A stretch of 64,000 nt of DNA from Phycisphaeraceae bacterium (GCA_019636555.1 JAHBXH010000001.1:434001-498000), one strand, 5' to 3'; shown: positions 17,117 to 25,417, counted from the stretch's first letter. The notes: generated by a model not told the origin, from the sequence alone. Translations and numbers: made by a program.

Positions 17117-17226
17117 CGCCCCGGCAGGGGCGGAGGTGTGTCGCAACGGGTGGAGCGCAACCCGTTGAGAGGCAGAGCGCGAGCCGCGAAAAACATTCCC
17201 CGATCCATCGCACTCCGAAGGAGTGC
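17117..17226. repeat. Diverged hairpin series related to the triple-hairpin module
   Basis: CCGCCCC-ggca-GGGGCGG (about 17117-17134), CAACGGGT / ACCCGTTG (about 17144-17167) and GCACTCC-GAA-GGAGTGC (17210-17226). The last is the third hairpin of the module with a C-to-T change on one arm balanced by G-to-A on the other, so the pairing is kept. Confidence 0.65.
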
Positions 17227-17256
17227 AGGAAGCTCTCCGAACGCATCGACACCTAC

Positions 17257-17562
17257 TCACATCGCACACTTCGCCCGTCGCCAGGGCCCACCCACGAAAT
17301 CTCTTCGTGCCTCCCATCCGCAGGGCAGGTCCGCCAGTTCAATCAGCGTCGGATCGCGCACGACCATCTCCTCGAGCGCAACCACACACGCATCCTTTTC
17401 TGTCATCGGCTCATCATCCAGCATCACCCACGTGCCGTCTTCGTCGTCGTGTTCCACATAGAGCACGGGCCGCCCGCTAAAGACAATCCGGCGCAGCGAG
17501 ATCGTCGCGACATTGCGCGGATCTTCAAACGGCCAATCTTCGCCTGTCTCGGGCGGCGGCAT
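17257..17562 (-). CDS. Hypothetical protein, immunity-protein-like size
   Basis: A 101-residue acidic protein beginning MPPPETGEDWPFEDPRNVAT. It has a strand-rich middle (RIVFSGRPVLYVEHDDEDG, WVMLDDEP) and a C-terminal motif ELADLPCGWEARR followed by W-R-R. Similar small proteins with an LP-x-GW-x-A-x-R ending are often annotated as DUF-only or immunity-like; no function can be assigned. It is cytoplasmic, with no signal or membrane segment. It diverges from the gene at 17667 with a 104-base gap. Confidence 0.65.
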   Translation of the reverse strand: MPPPETGEDWPFEDPRNVATISLRRIVFSGRPVLYVEHDDEDGTWVMLDDEPMTEKDACVVALEEMVVRDPTLIELADLPCGWEARRDFVGGPWRRAKCAM

Positions 17563-17666
17563 GCCGTCAGAATATCGATGTCCGCCGCAGGATTGCTCCC
17601 CCCGGCATAGCCTCCCGCACCTTCCCGATCACCGAAAGAGAATTCTGGATTCGGCTCGAGTTCCGC

Positions 17667-18074
17667 GTGTGCGCTGAATTCGCCGGTCTACCTGAACGGC
17701 GCTTTCTGTGGTGCGATGGGTTCGAGCCGGAGGTGTACGAATTCGACGGCCCACCCCCACATCAAATCCGCGGGCGTGTTTTCATCGAGGGAAGCGAGCG
17801 AAACGACTGGCGATTCGCGTTGCTCGTGCCCGCCGCGGCAGTGGGTCGGGTGACTGGCGGAAGGGGAGTGGGGGGCGTGGGTGGAATGGGGGGAGTGGGA
17901 GATGTAAGAGCCCAGCCTCGGGCATGGACCGGCGCCGACATGCGGCACGATTCACCGAGAGAAATCGATTGGGATTCGCTGCTCCCGGCGGACGACAGGA
18001 CGTGCTGGATGTGGTTCGATGAGCGCACGCGGGAGATCGAACTCGATCCCGCGGCAGCGCGGCGGGAGCGGTGA
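17667..18074 (+). CDS. Hypothetical protein with glycine-rich insertion
   Basis: A 135-residue protein of unknown function. The frame starts with GTG at 17667, but codons upstream (FWIRLEFRV) fit the protein well, so the true N-terminus may be longer or damaged. Conserved-looking segments are LWCDGFEPEVYEFDG, RGRVFIEGSERNDWRF and DWDSLLPADD. Between them, residues about 58-75 are a Gly/Val run encoded by a G-rich near-repeat, which looks like a later insertion. No family or operon partner was recognised. Confidence 0.55.
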   Translation: MCAEFAGLPERRFLWCDGFEPEVYEFDGPPPHQIRGRVFIEGSERNDWRFALLVPAAAVGRVTGGRGVGGVGGMGGVGDVRAQPRAWTGADMRHDSPREIDWDSLLPADDRTCWMWFDERTREIELDPAAARRER

Positions 18075-18228
18075 GGATTGGGGCAAAAGGGCGGTGACGC
18101 ACAGGCACACCGGAGGAACCGACGTCCGTGGCACGCGTGTTGGGTGACTTTCGAGGCGTGGCCGAGGCGAGATCGATGCCACCCGCCGATCATCGAATCC
18201 AAAAGTGTGCATGCTCCAGCCCGAAAAA

Positions 18229-18741
18229 CTATCCAGTTCGCCCGCTTGCCTCGTCACTCTCTTCGTCAAGAGCCTTGGCGCTCGGAAGCGATTTGGGTTC
18301 GCCCGCGACGACTTCTATTCGCGCTCCATGGTCCTTCTCGAGCGAGTTTTTCAGGTCAACAACTCGCTCGACTTGGGCCATAATTCCTGGATTGGCTTCC
18401 AAGAGCTTTGCGAGCTTGAGATTCCTAGCCAATTCGGAGTCACCAGGAGCGATGGCATCGATCACGTCGCAAAACGCCAAAGCACTCTTTTGTCGCGCAT
18501 GATCTGTTTCGGCGGCGATCGCCGCAGCCTTCTCTTGCTTTATCTCGGCGTCGGCTTGAGCTTCGCTGACTTTGGCGTCGAGATAGTCATCCAGTAGATC
18601 TTCGCCGCGGTACAAAAAAGGAACCAGCCATTGCAAGAATGCATTCCAGCGACTTCTTTCGCGACGCACGGATGGTTTATTCGGTACTCCCTCGTATCGC
18701 TGAATCGCAGAATCCGAGTCAGTGTTGTCAGGCGTTGTCAT
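18229..18741 (-). CDS. Hypothetical coiled-coil protein of the Z1 island
   Basis: A 170-residue protein starting at ATG 18741, which overlaps the stop of the upstream gene by four bases (ATGA), a sign of translational coupling. After a polar N-terminus comes a hydrophobic patch (AFLQWLVPFLY) and a long Ala/Glu-rich helix (KVSEAQADAEIKQEKAAAIA) likely to form a coiled coil. The C-terminus includes ARNLKLAKLLEANPGIMAQV. No known domain was seen. It is the last gene of the four-gene leftward cluster, with base composition lower in G+C than the flanks. Confidence 0.68.
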   Translation of the reverse strand: MTTPDNTDSDSAIQRYEGVPNKPSVRRERSRWNAFLQWLVPFLYRGEDLLDDYLDAKVSEAQADAEIKQEKAAAIAAETDHARQKSALAFCDVIDAIAPGDSELARNLKLAKLLEANPGIMAQVERVVDLKNSLEKDHGARIEVVAGEPKSLPSAKALDEESDEASGRTG

Positions 18742-19547
18742 GCGACCACTCCCTGACACTGCCGGACGTCTGCCAGCTGAAAATTAATGCCGGACCCGCC
18801 AACCATTCGGTACAGCGTTGAGAGCTCCGCCAAGAATTCTGCAATGTGTTCGGGCTCGGCTTTGCCGGGTTGAATGAGCACTGCCAACGGAGCAATATTG
18901 CCGCCATTAGTACGATCGATAATCCGCTCCGTCTTGTAGCCATCCTGCAAGAACTGGTGCTCAGGTTCGGTTAAAGTGATTCTCAAGACGTTCTCGACGC
19001 CAATCAAGACAGCAGCCTCGTTCGATGACGACATCCGATTGTAAAGCATCGCGCCATCGGTTTCAGACACTTGCCGAATTTCAAACAATGCCGTCGGAAC
19101 ACCTTCCGCCTTTTTTGTTCGGCGTTGACGTATATCACCAAACCATGACGCGTCAATGAAATACATCCATACTGTATTTGTACTCCTCAGGCATTGGGCA
19201 ACAATGACGGAGGTGCCGTCACGTAGCCATTGATCGACTTCGTTTGCCGAAACATTAAACCAAGGACGATTGTCCAGACGAGAAGTGGTGACCCTGAATG
19301 TAAAAGAGACTGGCCGATCGTCCAAGACCGTCTTGTAAGAATCGCCACTTACCTGCTTGAGCGTTCCGGGCTCGCTTGCTTGCTTGAGTCGATCTAGCAG
19401 AATCGCTTTCAAAGCTCTTGGTGCCTCGCCGGAACTGTGCCCGCAACCCTTGCGGGTCACTTCAATTCGAGGCGCGACTACTGCTGACTTGGAGGGCCGC
19501 TGCAGTGCTCGCTTGAGAATCGCAATGTCGTCAGAACCCATACCCAA
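18738..19547 (-). CDS. Hypothetical protein of the Z1 island
   Basis: A 269-residue soluble protein of unknown family. It starts MGMGSDDIAILKRALQRPSK. The centre has an alternating-strand region (PVSFTFRVTTSRL, WFNVSANEVDQWL, SVIVAQCLRSTNTVWMYFID) that loosely recalls a nuclease-like alpha/beta core, but no PD-(D/E)xK motif can be confirmed. The C-terminus has IAEFLAELSTLYRMVGGSG. It is the third gene after the Z1 ATPase and the DNA methyltransferase and is coupled to the next gene through ATGA, so it is probably part of the same system. Confidence 0.72.
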   Translation of the reverse strand: MGMGSDDIAILKRALQRPSKSAVVAPRIEVTRKGCGHSSGEAPRALKAILLDRLKQASEPGTLKQVSGDSYKTVLDDRPVSFTFRVTTSRLDNRPWFNVSANEVDQWLRDGTSVIVAQCLRSTNTVWMYFIDASWFGDIRQRRTKKAEGVPTALFEIRQVSETDGAMLYNRMSSSNEAAVLIGVENVLRITLTEPEHQFLQDGYKTERIIDRTNGGNIAPLAVLIQPGKAEPEHIAEFLAELSTLYRMVGGSGINFQLADVRQCQGVVA

Positions 19548-19716
19548 ACTCCAAATTCAAGCTTGACCCCGACTCGCCTTGAACGGTCTCAAATAATAGT
19601 CGGCTCCACAATATGACTTGACGAAGCTGCGCGACGACGGGATGGCCAGTGAAACAGGCTTCGAATGAGACGGAATCCAATGCCTGTTATTGGCAAGCCC
19701 CTGATTAGCTTTCCGT

Positions 19717-20952
19717 TTAGTGCTTTGTGAATGCCAAGACGACCTCGCGACGCATGCGCCCGTCGATCGAAGCCGATCCGGCACGCTTCTTCGGCGGCGG
19801 CAGATATCGGCGGTTTGCAGGGAGTGCCCGGGTTCGTCGCTCGTGAAGTACGAGACCGTGACGTTCTGCAACCGCTTTGACAATCTCGGAATTTCGAATG
19901 AACGTCCCTCGGACCGTCGAATCGCCGACCACGTAGACGGCCCTGCCGCGCTTCTTTAACACACGCGACACCTCTGCGAGTGCGCCGCCCATGTCGAACA
20001 CGTATCTAGCCAGAATCCCATGATCCCGTGGCGACAGCTTTTTTGCCAAACCAAGCTGTTTGATGAGCGCCCTCACCCACGGCGTTTCCGTTGCCTTTTC
20101 GGAGGACGATTCGGCGCCGATGCTCTCGCCACGAATCTTTCGAAGGTGATCCACGTTGTAGCCCATCCACACAAGGGAAAACTTGCTGCATCGCATGTAA
20201 TCGATCGCATTCAGGTACGGTGGCGAAGTCAGGACAAGGTCAATCGATTTCGACTCAATGGGAAGATTCCGTGCGTCTCCATGCCTGGCGTTTGCTACCG
20301 GTCCTACGACATCTTTCCCTTTCTGCGGGCAGTTGGACACCACCATTTGGACAGCTGAAAGGAATCGATTGAATGGCTTAACGGGCGCGTGGTCGAATTC
20401 CTTATGCGGCCTGCTGTGGGAAAGATCCATCGCCAACGAGGCGCCGGCGCTCTTGGTGATGATGAGCCGCGAGAATCCGCACCATAGGGCATCGCGAGTT
20501 GCGTCGTCCCGAACGCGGGCGACAGCAGTAGCCAATGCTGCCAATTGCCTGCGAGAATAATCGTCGAACCAGTAGCGGATGAACTCACGGGTATCGATAT
20601 CGCTTCCCGCTGGATAAGCCTGCCCGGTCGAGAGCGTCCGAAATGTGGTGGCGGCGCGGTCGAGAACCTCGGCTGCCTTGTCGTTTATCTCATCTGCATC
20701 CACGGTCCGTGTCCATACGCCAGCGAGCAAAACTGCAAGTGGATCAAGGTCGACGCCGATCGCGTGGTGGCCATTTGCGCGCGCGACCGCAAGCACAGTT
20801 CCGGAACCGGCCATCGGATCGAGCACGCGGAGTTGATCCATGTCCTCGCCAAGGGCTTCGAGTGCGATTCCCGGGGCCATTCGAGCGGGAAATGGGTGGA
20901 TAGGGTTCCGCCCGAGGGTCTCGAAAATGGTTTTGTGGTGAGATTTCAGCAT
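19717..20952 (-). CDS. DNA methyltransferase (SPPY-type, amino-methylating)
   Basis: A protein of about 411 residues. Motif I is DPMAGSGTVLAVARANG near residue 45, preceded by NPIHPFPARMAPG, and motif IV is TSPPYLNAIDYMR near residue 235. This order and the SPPY tetrad suggest N4-cytosine or N6-adenine DNA methylation using SAM. The roughly 170 residues between the motifs may include the target recognition part. It starts at ATG 20952; GTG at 20973, 9 bases after the Z1 stop, is an alternative. Co-directional genes on both sides suggest it modifies host DNA for the Z1 system, which is inference. Confidence 0.85.
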   Translation of the reverse strand: MLKSHHKTIFETLGRNPIHPFPARMAPGIALEALGEDMDQLRVLDPMAGSGTVLAVARANGHHAIGVDLDPLAVLLAGVWTRTVDADEINDKAAEVLDRAATTFRTLSTGQAYPAGSDIDTREFIRYWFDDYSRRQLAALATAVARVRDDATRDALWCGFSRLIITKSAGASLAMDLSHSRPHKEFDHAPVKPFNRFLSAVQMVVSNCPQKGKDVVGPVANARHGDARNLPIESKSIDLVLTSPPYLNAIDYMRCSKFSLVWMGYNVDHLRKIRGESIGAESSSEKATETPWVRALIKQLGLAKKLSPRDHGILARYVFDMGGALAEVSRVLKKRGRAVYVVGDSTVRGTFIRNSEIVKAVAERHGLVLHERRTRALPANRRYLPPPKKRAGSASIDGRMRREVVLAFTKH

Positions 20953-20982
20953 GGCTATCGCTGTGGCCGGCACTTTACGGTG

Positions 20983-22830
20983 CTACTGGTTCTGAACAAA
21001 GTGAACAGTTCCCGTGTTCTTGTAGAACACACGGGCTCTCCCCTTCCCGTTGTGGAAAATCTTGACGTGGTGGACAGCTGTTGGGAATCGTTGAACCTCC
21101 AACTGGGGCCGACCAATAAAGCCTTTGGCACGATAGATGGCGTTCTGATCGGCGCTGGTACCGTAGTTCTCGATCGAGCTCGCCTTGTGGATCGCGAGGC
21201 TCTGCCCAGCCTTCGCGACTTCCGCTCGCAGGTATTCGATCAGAAAGCCGGGAACGCCGCCGTTGGTAGCTGTCGCCAGGGCTTCCAGTGTTTCGATACT
21301 CCTGGGATCGCGCTCCGCGATTTCATCTAACGCTGGCACGTCAGCGCAGTCGAATTGGGCGAATGACATTTCTCCTCGATTAAAATCCACCGTGCTGCGA
21401 TCGATGCTTGAGGAGGCCGCGATGGCAATTCGATCATCGCCGATCCATACGGGAGAACCGGTACCTCTCTGGATCGATTCAAGAGCAAGCCGATGGAATG
21501 CAAAGCAACGCTGCCAATCGTTGTAAAGCCCGTCGGGGATTGTCAATTCGAATTGTGACAGATAGCCGCCCCTGGCTCCGAACATCCGTGCTCGCTGGAT
21601 ATATGTGTCCTGCTGGAGCTTCGTCTTGACGTCCCGCGTAAAGAACATGGATAGGAGGTTTGGAAACGTTACGCCGCGAGAAACGATATTGCCGCCGATA
21701 ATAATTGTGAACGGACATGTCGGAACGGTGGGATTGCTTCCGGTGGAGTTGCGTTGCGTCTTGCTGTTCAGAACTACGAACGCGTTGCGAGATGCATTCA
21801 CGACCACGTATTTGGTCAATGAGTCGGGATCGTCAGCGGGAAAGAGCCCCTGTGCCTCGGCATGCAACATGCCGACGAACGCTTCGAACTTCTTGCCAGA
21901 GCGGCTGACCAAGACGTTCATCGTGGTTTCGATCGTCGATCGGTCGGTTGCATGGTCGTCCGTCTTGCCGCTCGTGTGGACCAAGAAGCTGTAGTTCCCT
22001 TCATCCTTGCCAGCAGCAATAGATCCCAGATTCAAATGCGCAACCGTGATGCAGAACCGAGCCAAAGCCCGGCGAGCATCATCTGGCCCTCCCGGACCCT
22101 CAAGTCGAGTCAGGCGGTAGCGGACATTTGCGTTTTGCGGAAAGAATACATCCTGTCCCGTATATGTCGGATGCGGCCTGAATCGAACCCAGCTCTCCGT
22201 CTTGTTGTTGAAAGTATTGTTGAGGTTGAGTCTCGCCGGGGTTGCCGTGACGCCGATGTAAACGCCGTTGCTCCCCAAGAGCTGCCCAACCAGTTTGTTG
22301 ATTTTCGTTTGTTCTGCCTGATTGATTTTGGCGTTCGGTGTCGCGTAGTCTGCCTCGTCGTCAATCACGACCACAGGTCGAGACTGGGCAATTGCAGGAA
22401 TTAGCTTGGCCAAGTCCCGTGCATTTTTCTTGCAGAACAGGACGGCGTTGTGTCCGGCCGCAACCGGGGCATTCGCAAGGTCGGATGCATTTCGCGGGGA
22501 AGGGGCTAGTCCCGCCAGCTTGAATCTGTCAAGATTCTGTGAAAGAAGATCCACGCTGTCGGTGACGAGGTGGATGATCGTGTGGTGCCCGTCATCTAGA
22601 AGCCGCGCGGTGAGGCAGATCATGAGCTCTGTTTTGCCGCTCTGAGGGTCGCCGTATATCACCAAGGAGTTGCCAACGGCACCCGGCAATTTTCCCATCA
22701 CCCCGCTAACCGCCTCTTCGATCATCGCGGTTGTGTTGCCAGCTTTCTGAATTCTCGCGAGCTGCCGCGCGTATTGATTAGGAAGGGTAGCGCCGGCAAG
22801 AATCGCTTCTAGATTTACTCTGTTCGCCAT
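20983..22830 (-). CDS. Z1-domain superfamily II ATPase
   Basis: A 615-residue helicase-like ATPase. Walker A is GDPQSGKTELM at about residues 61-71 and Walker B VVVIDDEADYATPN at about 148-160. The C-terminal half has GGNIVSRGVTFPNLLSMFFT and QDTYIQRARMFGARGGY, which match the Z1 domain found in restriction-like operons with MORC-type ATPases, as described by Aravind and colleagues. No MORC-type ATPase is nearby here. The ATG is preceded by GGGGAG about 9 bases away. It heads a leftward cluster with a DNA methyltransferase and two unknown proteins. G+C content is lower than in neighbouring genes, consistent with transfer. Confidence 0.85.
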   Translation of the reverse strand: MANRVNLEAILAGATLPNQYARQLARIQKAGNTTAMIEEAVSGVMGKLPGAVGNSLVIYGDPQSGKTELMICLTARLLDDGHHTIIHLVTDSVDLLSQNLDRFKLAGLAPSPRNASDLANAPVAAGHNAVLFCKKNARDLAKLIPAIAQSRPVVVIDDEADYATPNAKINQAEQTKINKLVGQLLGSNGVYIGVTATPARLNLNNTFNNKTESWVRFRPHPTYTGQDVFFPQNANVRYRLTRLEGPGGPDDARRALARFCITVAHLNLGSIAAGKDEGNYSFLVHTSGKTDDHATDRSTIETTMNVLVSRSGKKFEAFVGMLHAEAQGLFPADDPDSLTKYVVVNASRNAFVVLNSKTQRNSTGSNPTVPTCPFTIIIGGNIVSRGVTFPNLLSMFFTRDVKTKLQQDTYIQRARMFGARGGYLSQFELTIPDGLYNDWQRCFAFHRLALESIQRGTGSPVWIGDDRIAIAASSSIDRSTVDFNRGEMSFAQFDCADVPALDEIAERDPRSIETLEALATATNGGVPGFLIEYLRAEVAKAGQSLAIHKASSIENYGTSADQNAIYRAKGFIGRPQLEVQRFPTAVHHVKIFHNGKGRARVFYKNTGTVHFVQNQ

Positions 22831-23036
22831 TGTGTGATGCTCCCCGCTGGCAGAATGTTGCGTGCCCCGACTGGAAACAGATTATGCAAGGGTTGGCCGC
22901 ATTGCAATTTGGCGGGTGGCCCTGACCTTTGTTGTTGGCCCAACTTCGAAACGAACCCACGCTCGTGGCACTGATCGCGGCTTTGAGCGATCAGTGTGTC
23001 TTTGCTGCCTCTCATCCTTCAATCCGGCTTCCTCAA

Positions 23037-23528
23037 CTACTCCTCCACCTTGACAATCCGATCCACAATCGGGTCATACTTTACGATTGGGTCCTCTGCC
23101 CGATTCTCCGGTGTCAGCCGCACCTCTTTCTTCAGTCGGCGGCCGAGGCTTTCCATGAAGTCGAGCAACCCATAGAAGCGGTTCACGGTGAGTTCGCGCG
23201 GGTCGATGTCGCACTCGATGTTCTCGGGTCCGAAGAAGTGAGCATTGAGGATTAGGCCGTCGATGTTTACGGACAACGACCATCCGACCTCGCCGCTGCT
23301 CATGAATACGGGCTCGGGCGGTTCCGGGATTGCCGCGGGTTGATCTTCGATGCGGAGCGCGTAGTCGATCGTCCTGCGATCGCGCACCAGCCGCAGCATC
23401 TCTTTCCAATCCTCGACCGTCGAATCGAGGACATAGAGATCGCGCCAACTGCCGTCGATCTCGAACACCTCGGGTACATCTTCCGGGCGGAGCATGGGAG
23501 AGAATAGAGGAGACTTGGCGCTTGGCAT
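23037..23528 (-). CDS. Hypothetical protein
   Basis: A protein of up to 163 residues; ATG at 23495 (152 residues) is an equally good start because the conserved-looking part begins MLRPEDVPEVFEIDGSWRDL. The centre has ILNAHFFGPENIECDIDPREL, and RLKKEVRLTPENRAEDPIV lies at the C-terminus. It appears soluble and mixed alpha/beta. No family was recognised. It lies between the Z1 island and upp, without an operon partner. Confidence 0.7.
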   Translation of the reverse strand: MPSAKSPLFSPMLRPEDVPEVFEIDGSWRDLYVLDSTVEDWKEMLRLVRDRRTIDYALRIEDQPAAIPEPPEPVFMSSGEVGWSLSVNIDGLILNAHFFGPENIECDIDPRELTVNRFYGLLDFMESLGRRLKKEVRLTPENRAEDPIVKYDPIVDRIVKVEE

Positions 23529-23639
23529 CGGCGGAAGACGGGCCCCGCCGTGCCACGGATCGCGCCGCGATCAGCACATCTCTCGCTCACTCCCAACACC
23601 TCAGTCCCGCGGCAAAATCTCCCGCGTCATACGCTCCGC

Positions 23640-23737
23640 CCGCCATCCGCCATCCGCCATCCGCCATCCGCCATCCGCCATCCGCCATCCGCCATCCGCC
23701 ATCCGCCATCCGCCATCCGCCATCCGCCATCCGCCAT
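23640..23737. repeat. Heptamer microsatellite (CCGCCAT)14
   Basis: Fourteen perfect CCGCCAT units, equal to ATGGCGG on the minus strand. The array ends 4 bases from the stop codon of upp, which is transcribed leftward, so it directly follows that gene. The same ATGGCGG unit occurs in the arrays at 32199 and 32284. Confidence 0.95.
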
Positions 23738-23741
23738 CCGC

Positions 23742-24389
23742 TCACCCCGTTCCATACATCCTGTCCCCCGCATCCCCGAGCCCCGGCGTGATGTATCCCT
23801 TCTCCGTCAATTCGCGATCCAGCGCCGCCGTGTACACCATCACATCCGGATGATCCTTCAACAGCCGCCGCACGCCCTCCGGCGCCGCGACCAGACAGAT
23901 CATCCGCAGGTCTTTCGCTCCCGCCTCGCGCAGCATCGTGATCGCCGCCGATGCCGAACCCCCCGTCGCCAGCATCGGATCGACAAGCAAGACCGGCCCC
24001 GCCTCCAGATCCCGCGGCAACTTGTTCAGGTACGCCACCGGCTCCAGCGTCTCGTGATCGCGCGCGATCCCCAAATGTCCCACCCGCGCCTCGGGCATCA
24101 CGTACAAAATCCCTTCGATCATCCCGAGCCCCGAGCGCAGGATCGGAACAACCGTGATGTTCGCGCTCAGCCGCCGCGCCTCGGTCATCTCCAGTGGCGT
24201 CTTCACCCGCACGCTCGAGACCGGCAAACTCCGCGTCACCTCGAACACCATCAGCCCCGCGATCTGCGCGAGCAGCCCCCGAAAAGACCGATGCCCCGTC
24301 GCCTCGTCGCGGATCCACGACATCTTGTGCTGGATGAGCGGATGGTCGAACTCGACCAGATTCGGGAACTGCGGGTGCGACTTGGGCAT
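23742..24389 (-). CDS. upp: Uracil phosphoribosyltransferase
   Basis: A 215-residue cytoplasmic enzyme converting uracil and PRPP to UMP in pyrimidine salvage. It has the usual length for Upp. Motifs include the N-terminal HPLIQHKMSWIRDEAT, VVPILRSGLGMIEG, the PRPP-binding loop VLLVDPMLATGGSA at about residues 131-144, and the uracil-binding C-terminus YITPGLGDAGDRMYGT. The gene diverges from a lipid-kinase-like gene with 49 bases between starts. A heptamer array follows its stop codon. Confidence 0.96.
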   Translation of the reverse strand: MPKSHPQFPNLVEFDHPLIQHKMSWIRDEATGHRSFRGLLAQIAGLMVFEVTRSLPVSSVRVKTPLEMTEARRLSANITVVPILRSGLGMIEGILYVMPEARVGHLGIARDHETLEPVAYLNKLPRDLEAGPVLLVDPMLATGGSASAAITMLREAGAKDLRMICLVAAPEGVRRLLKDHPDVMVYTAALDRELTEKGYITPGLGDAGDRMYGTG

Positions 24390-24438
24390 GCCTGAGCATA
24401 CGAACTAGCCGGGCCGCACTTCGGTAGCATCTTGCCCC

Positions 24439-25344
24439 ATGCAGGCGCTCATCGTGTACAACCCGCATTCCGGAATGACGCGCGCCGCGAGATTCGCGGA
24501 CGAGCTGCAAGCAGCCTTGAAATCACGCGCCGTCGAATCGCGTGCCGTGGAAGTCGGCGAATCGCTCGACCTCCGCGGCGAACTTGGCGACTGCCGCGCC
24601 CTCGTCATCATGGGGGGCGACGGCACCGTCAACCGCGCCCTCGAAACCTGCGCGCAGCTCGGCGTCGCCATCTACCACTTCCCCTGCGGCAATCAAAACC
24701 TCTTCGCCCGCGCCTGCGGTCACACCCGCGACGTCGAATTCGCGGCAGCGCTCGTTGCCGGCGGAAAAACCGCGACTCTGGATGTCGGCGCCGTCGCGAG
24801 CGTCGACCATCTCGACAAAGCACGCCGCTTCTCTTTGATGGTCTCATTCGGTCCCGATGCGTCCGTCATCGAGCGCTTGTGCAGCGCGCCGCGCCGCGCC
24901 CGCGGCCACCTCGCCTATCTCGGCCCCGTGCTCGCCGAAGCGTTCGACGCGATCGTTCACCCCGCGCCTCAGCCGTTGCGTGTCTGGGTCGATGGCAAGA
25001 AAATCGCAGATGATGCCGGATGGCTCATCGTCGCCGCGAACACTCCCTACGCGCTCGGGCTCGACCCCTGCGCACTCGGCGAGACCCCCAAGCCCGGCGA
25101 TGGCCTTCTCGATGTGCGTTTTTTCCCACTCCGCTCGCGACTCGGCGTATTCAAGTGGATGGCGCGCTGCACGTTCAAGACCGCCGCGCAACACCCCGCC
25201 CTTGTCTGCTGCCGCGGCAAAGCCGTCGTCGTCGAAGGCGGGGGGGCTTGGCAACTCGATGGCGATGCCGGCGGTCGGCTCAATTCCGGCGAAAAACTCC
25301 GCCTTGAATGCCTAGATAGTCCTATAACCTATTTTGTTCGGTAA
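24439..25344 (+). CDS. Diacylglycerol kinase-like lipid kinase (YegS/LCB5 family)
   Basis: A 301-residue protein of the DAGK_cat/LCB5 family, which phosphorylates diacylglycerol or sphingoid bases with ATP. It starts MQALIVYNPHSGM and carries the nucleotide-binding motif MGGDGTVNRAL at about residues 58-68. The next conserved loop reads FPCGNQNLFAR where many members have P-x-G-T-x-N-D, so the loop is altered but in place. The C-terminal part has KAVVVEGGGAWQLDGDAGG, corresponding to the usual beta-sandwich domain. The substrate is not assignable. A terminator-like hairpin overlaps its stop codon. Confidence 0.85.
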   Translation: MQALIVYNPHSGMTRAARFADELQAALKSRAVESRAVEVGESLDLRGELGDCRALVIMGGDGTVNRALETCAQLGVAIYHFPCGNQNLFARACGHTRDVEFAAALVAGGKTATLDVGAVASVDHLDKARRFSLMVSFGPDASVIERLCSAPRRARGHLAYLGPVLAEAFDAIVHPAPQPLRVWVDGKKIADDAGWLIVAANTPYALGLDPCALGETPKPGDGLLDVRFFPLRSRLGVFKWMARCTFKTAAQHPALVCCRGKAVVVEGGGAWQLDGDAGGRLNSGEKLRLECLDSPITYFVR

Positions 25345-25357
25345 TAAATAGGTTTTT
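25326..25357 (+). terminator. Rho-independent terminator-like hairpin
   Basis: AACCTATTT (25326-25334) pairs perfectly with AAATAGGTT (25346-25354), followed by a T run. The 11-base loop contains the TAA stop codon of the lipid kinase gene, so stem and stop overlap. The stem is A+T-rich, unusual in this G+C-rich window. Confidence 0.6.
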
Positions 25358-25359
25358 AA

Positions 25360-25388
25360 TTGTATTTGGTACGCGAAAATGGTAGACT
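25360..25388 (+). promoter_or_regulatory. Possible promoter of ybeY operon
   Basis: TTGTAT (25360-25365) and TAGACT (25383-25388) are separated by 17 bases, within an A+T-rich stretch just after the terminator and 30 bases before the ATG at 25418. The fit to sigma-70 is moderate. Confidence 0.35.
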
Positions 25389-25417
25389 GAGCGGGTTTGG
25401 GCGGGCGGTCTGATACG

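Larger units (their letters stand above)
16605..17256. other. Intergenic region: octamer array and hairpin repeats
   Basis: A 650-base gap without a believable gene. It holds the TTTGCCGC octamer array (16682-16857), a full triple-hairpin module (16894-16997) and diverged hairpins (17117-17226). Open frames in all phases are due to the repeats, giving an apparent RFAALPLC peptide repeat. Confidence 0.7.

Noticed and set aside
18738..19547. Assigning the 269-residue Z1-island protein to DUF4365 or another PD-(D/E)xK nuclease family
   Set aside because: Only a loose strand pattern was seen; the catalytic D...ExK residues could not be placed.
23587..24510. Frame through upp ending in repeated WRMADGG
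   Set aside because: It is an alternate frame of upp running into the heptamer array; upp itself is complete and ends before the array.
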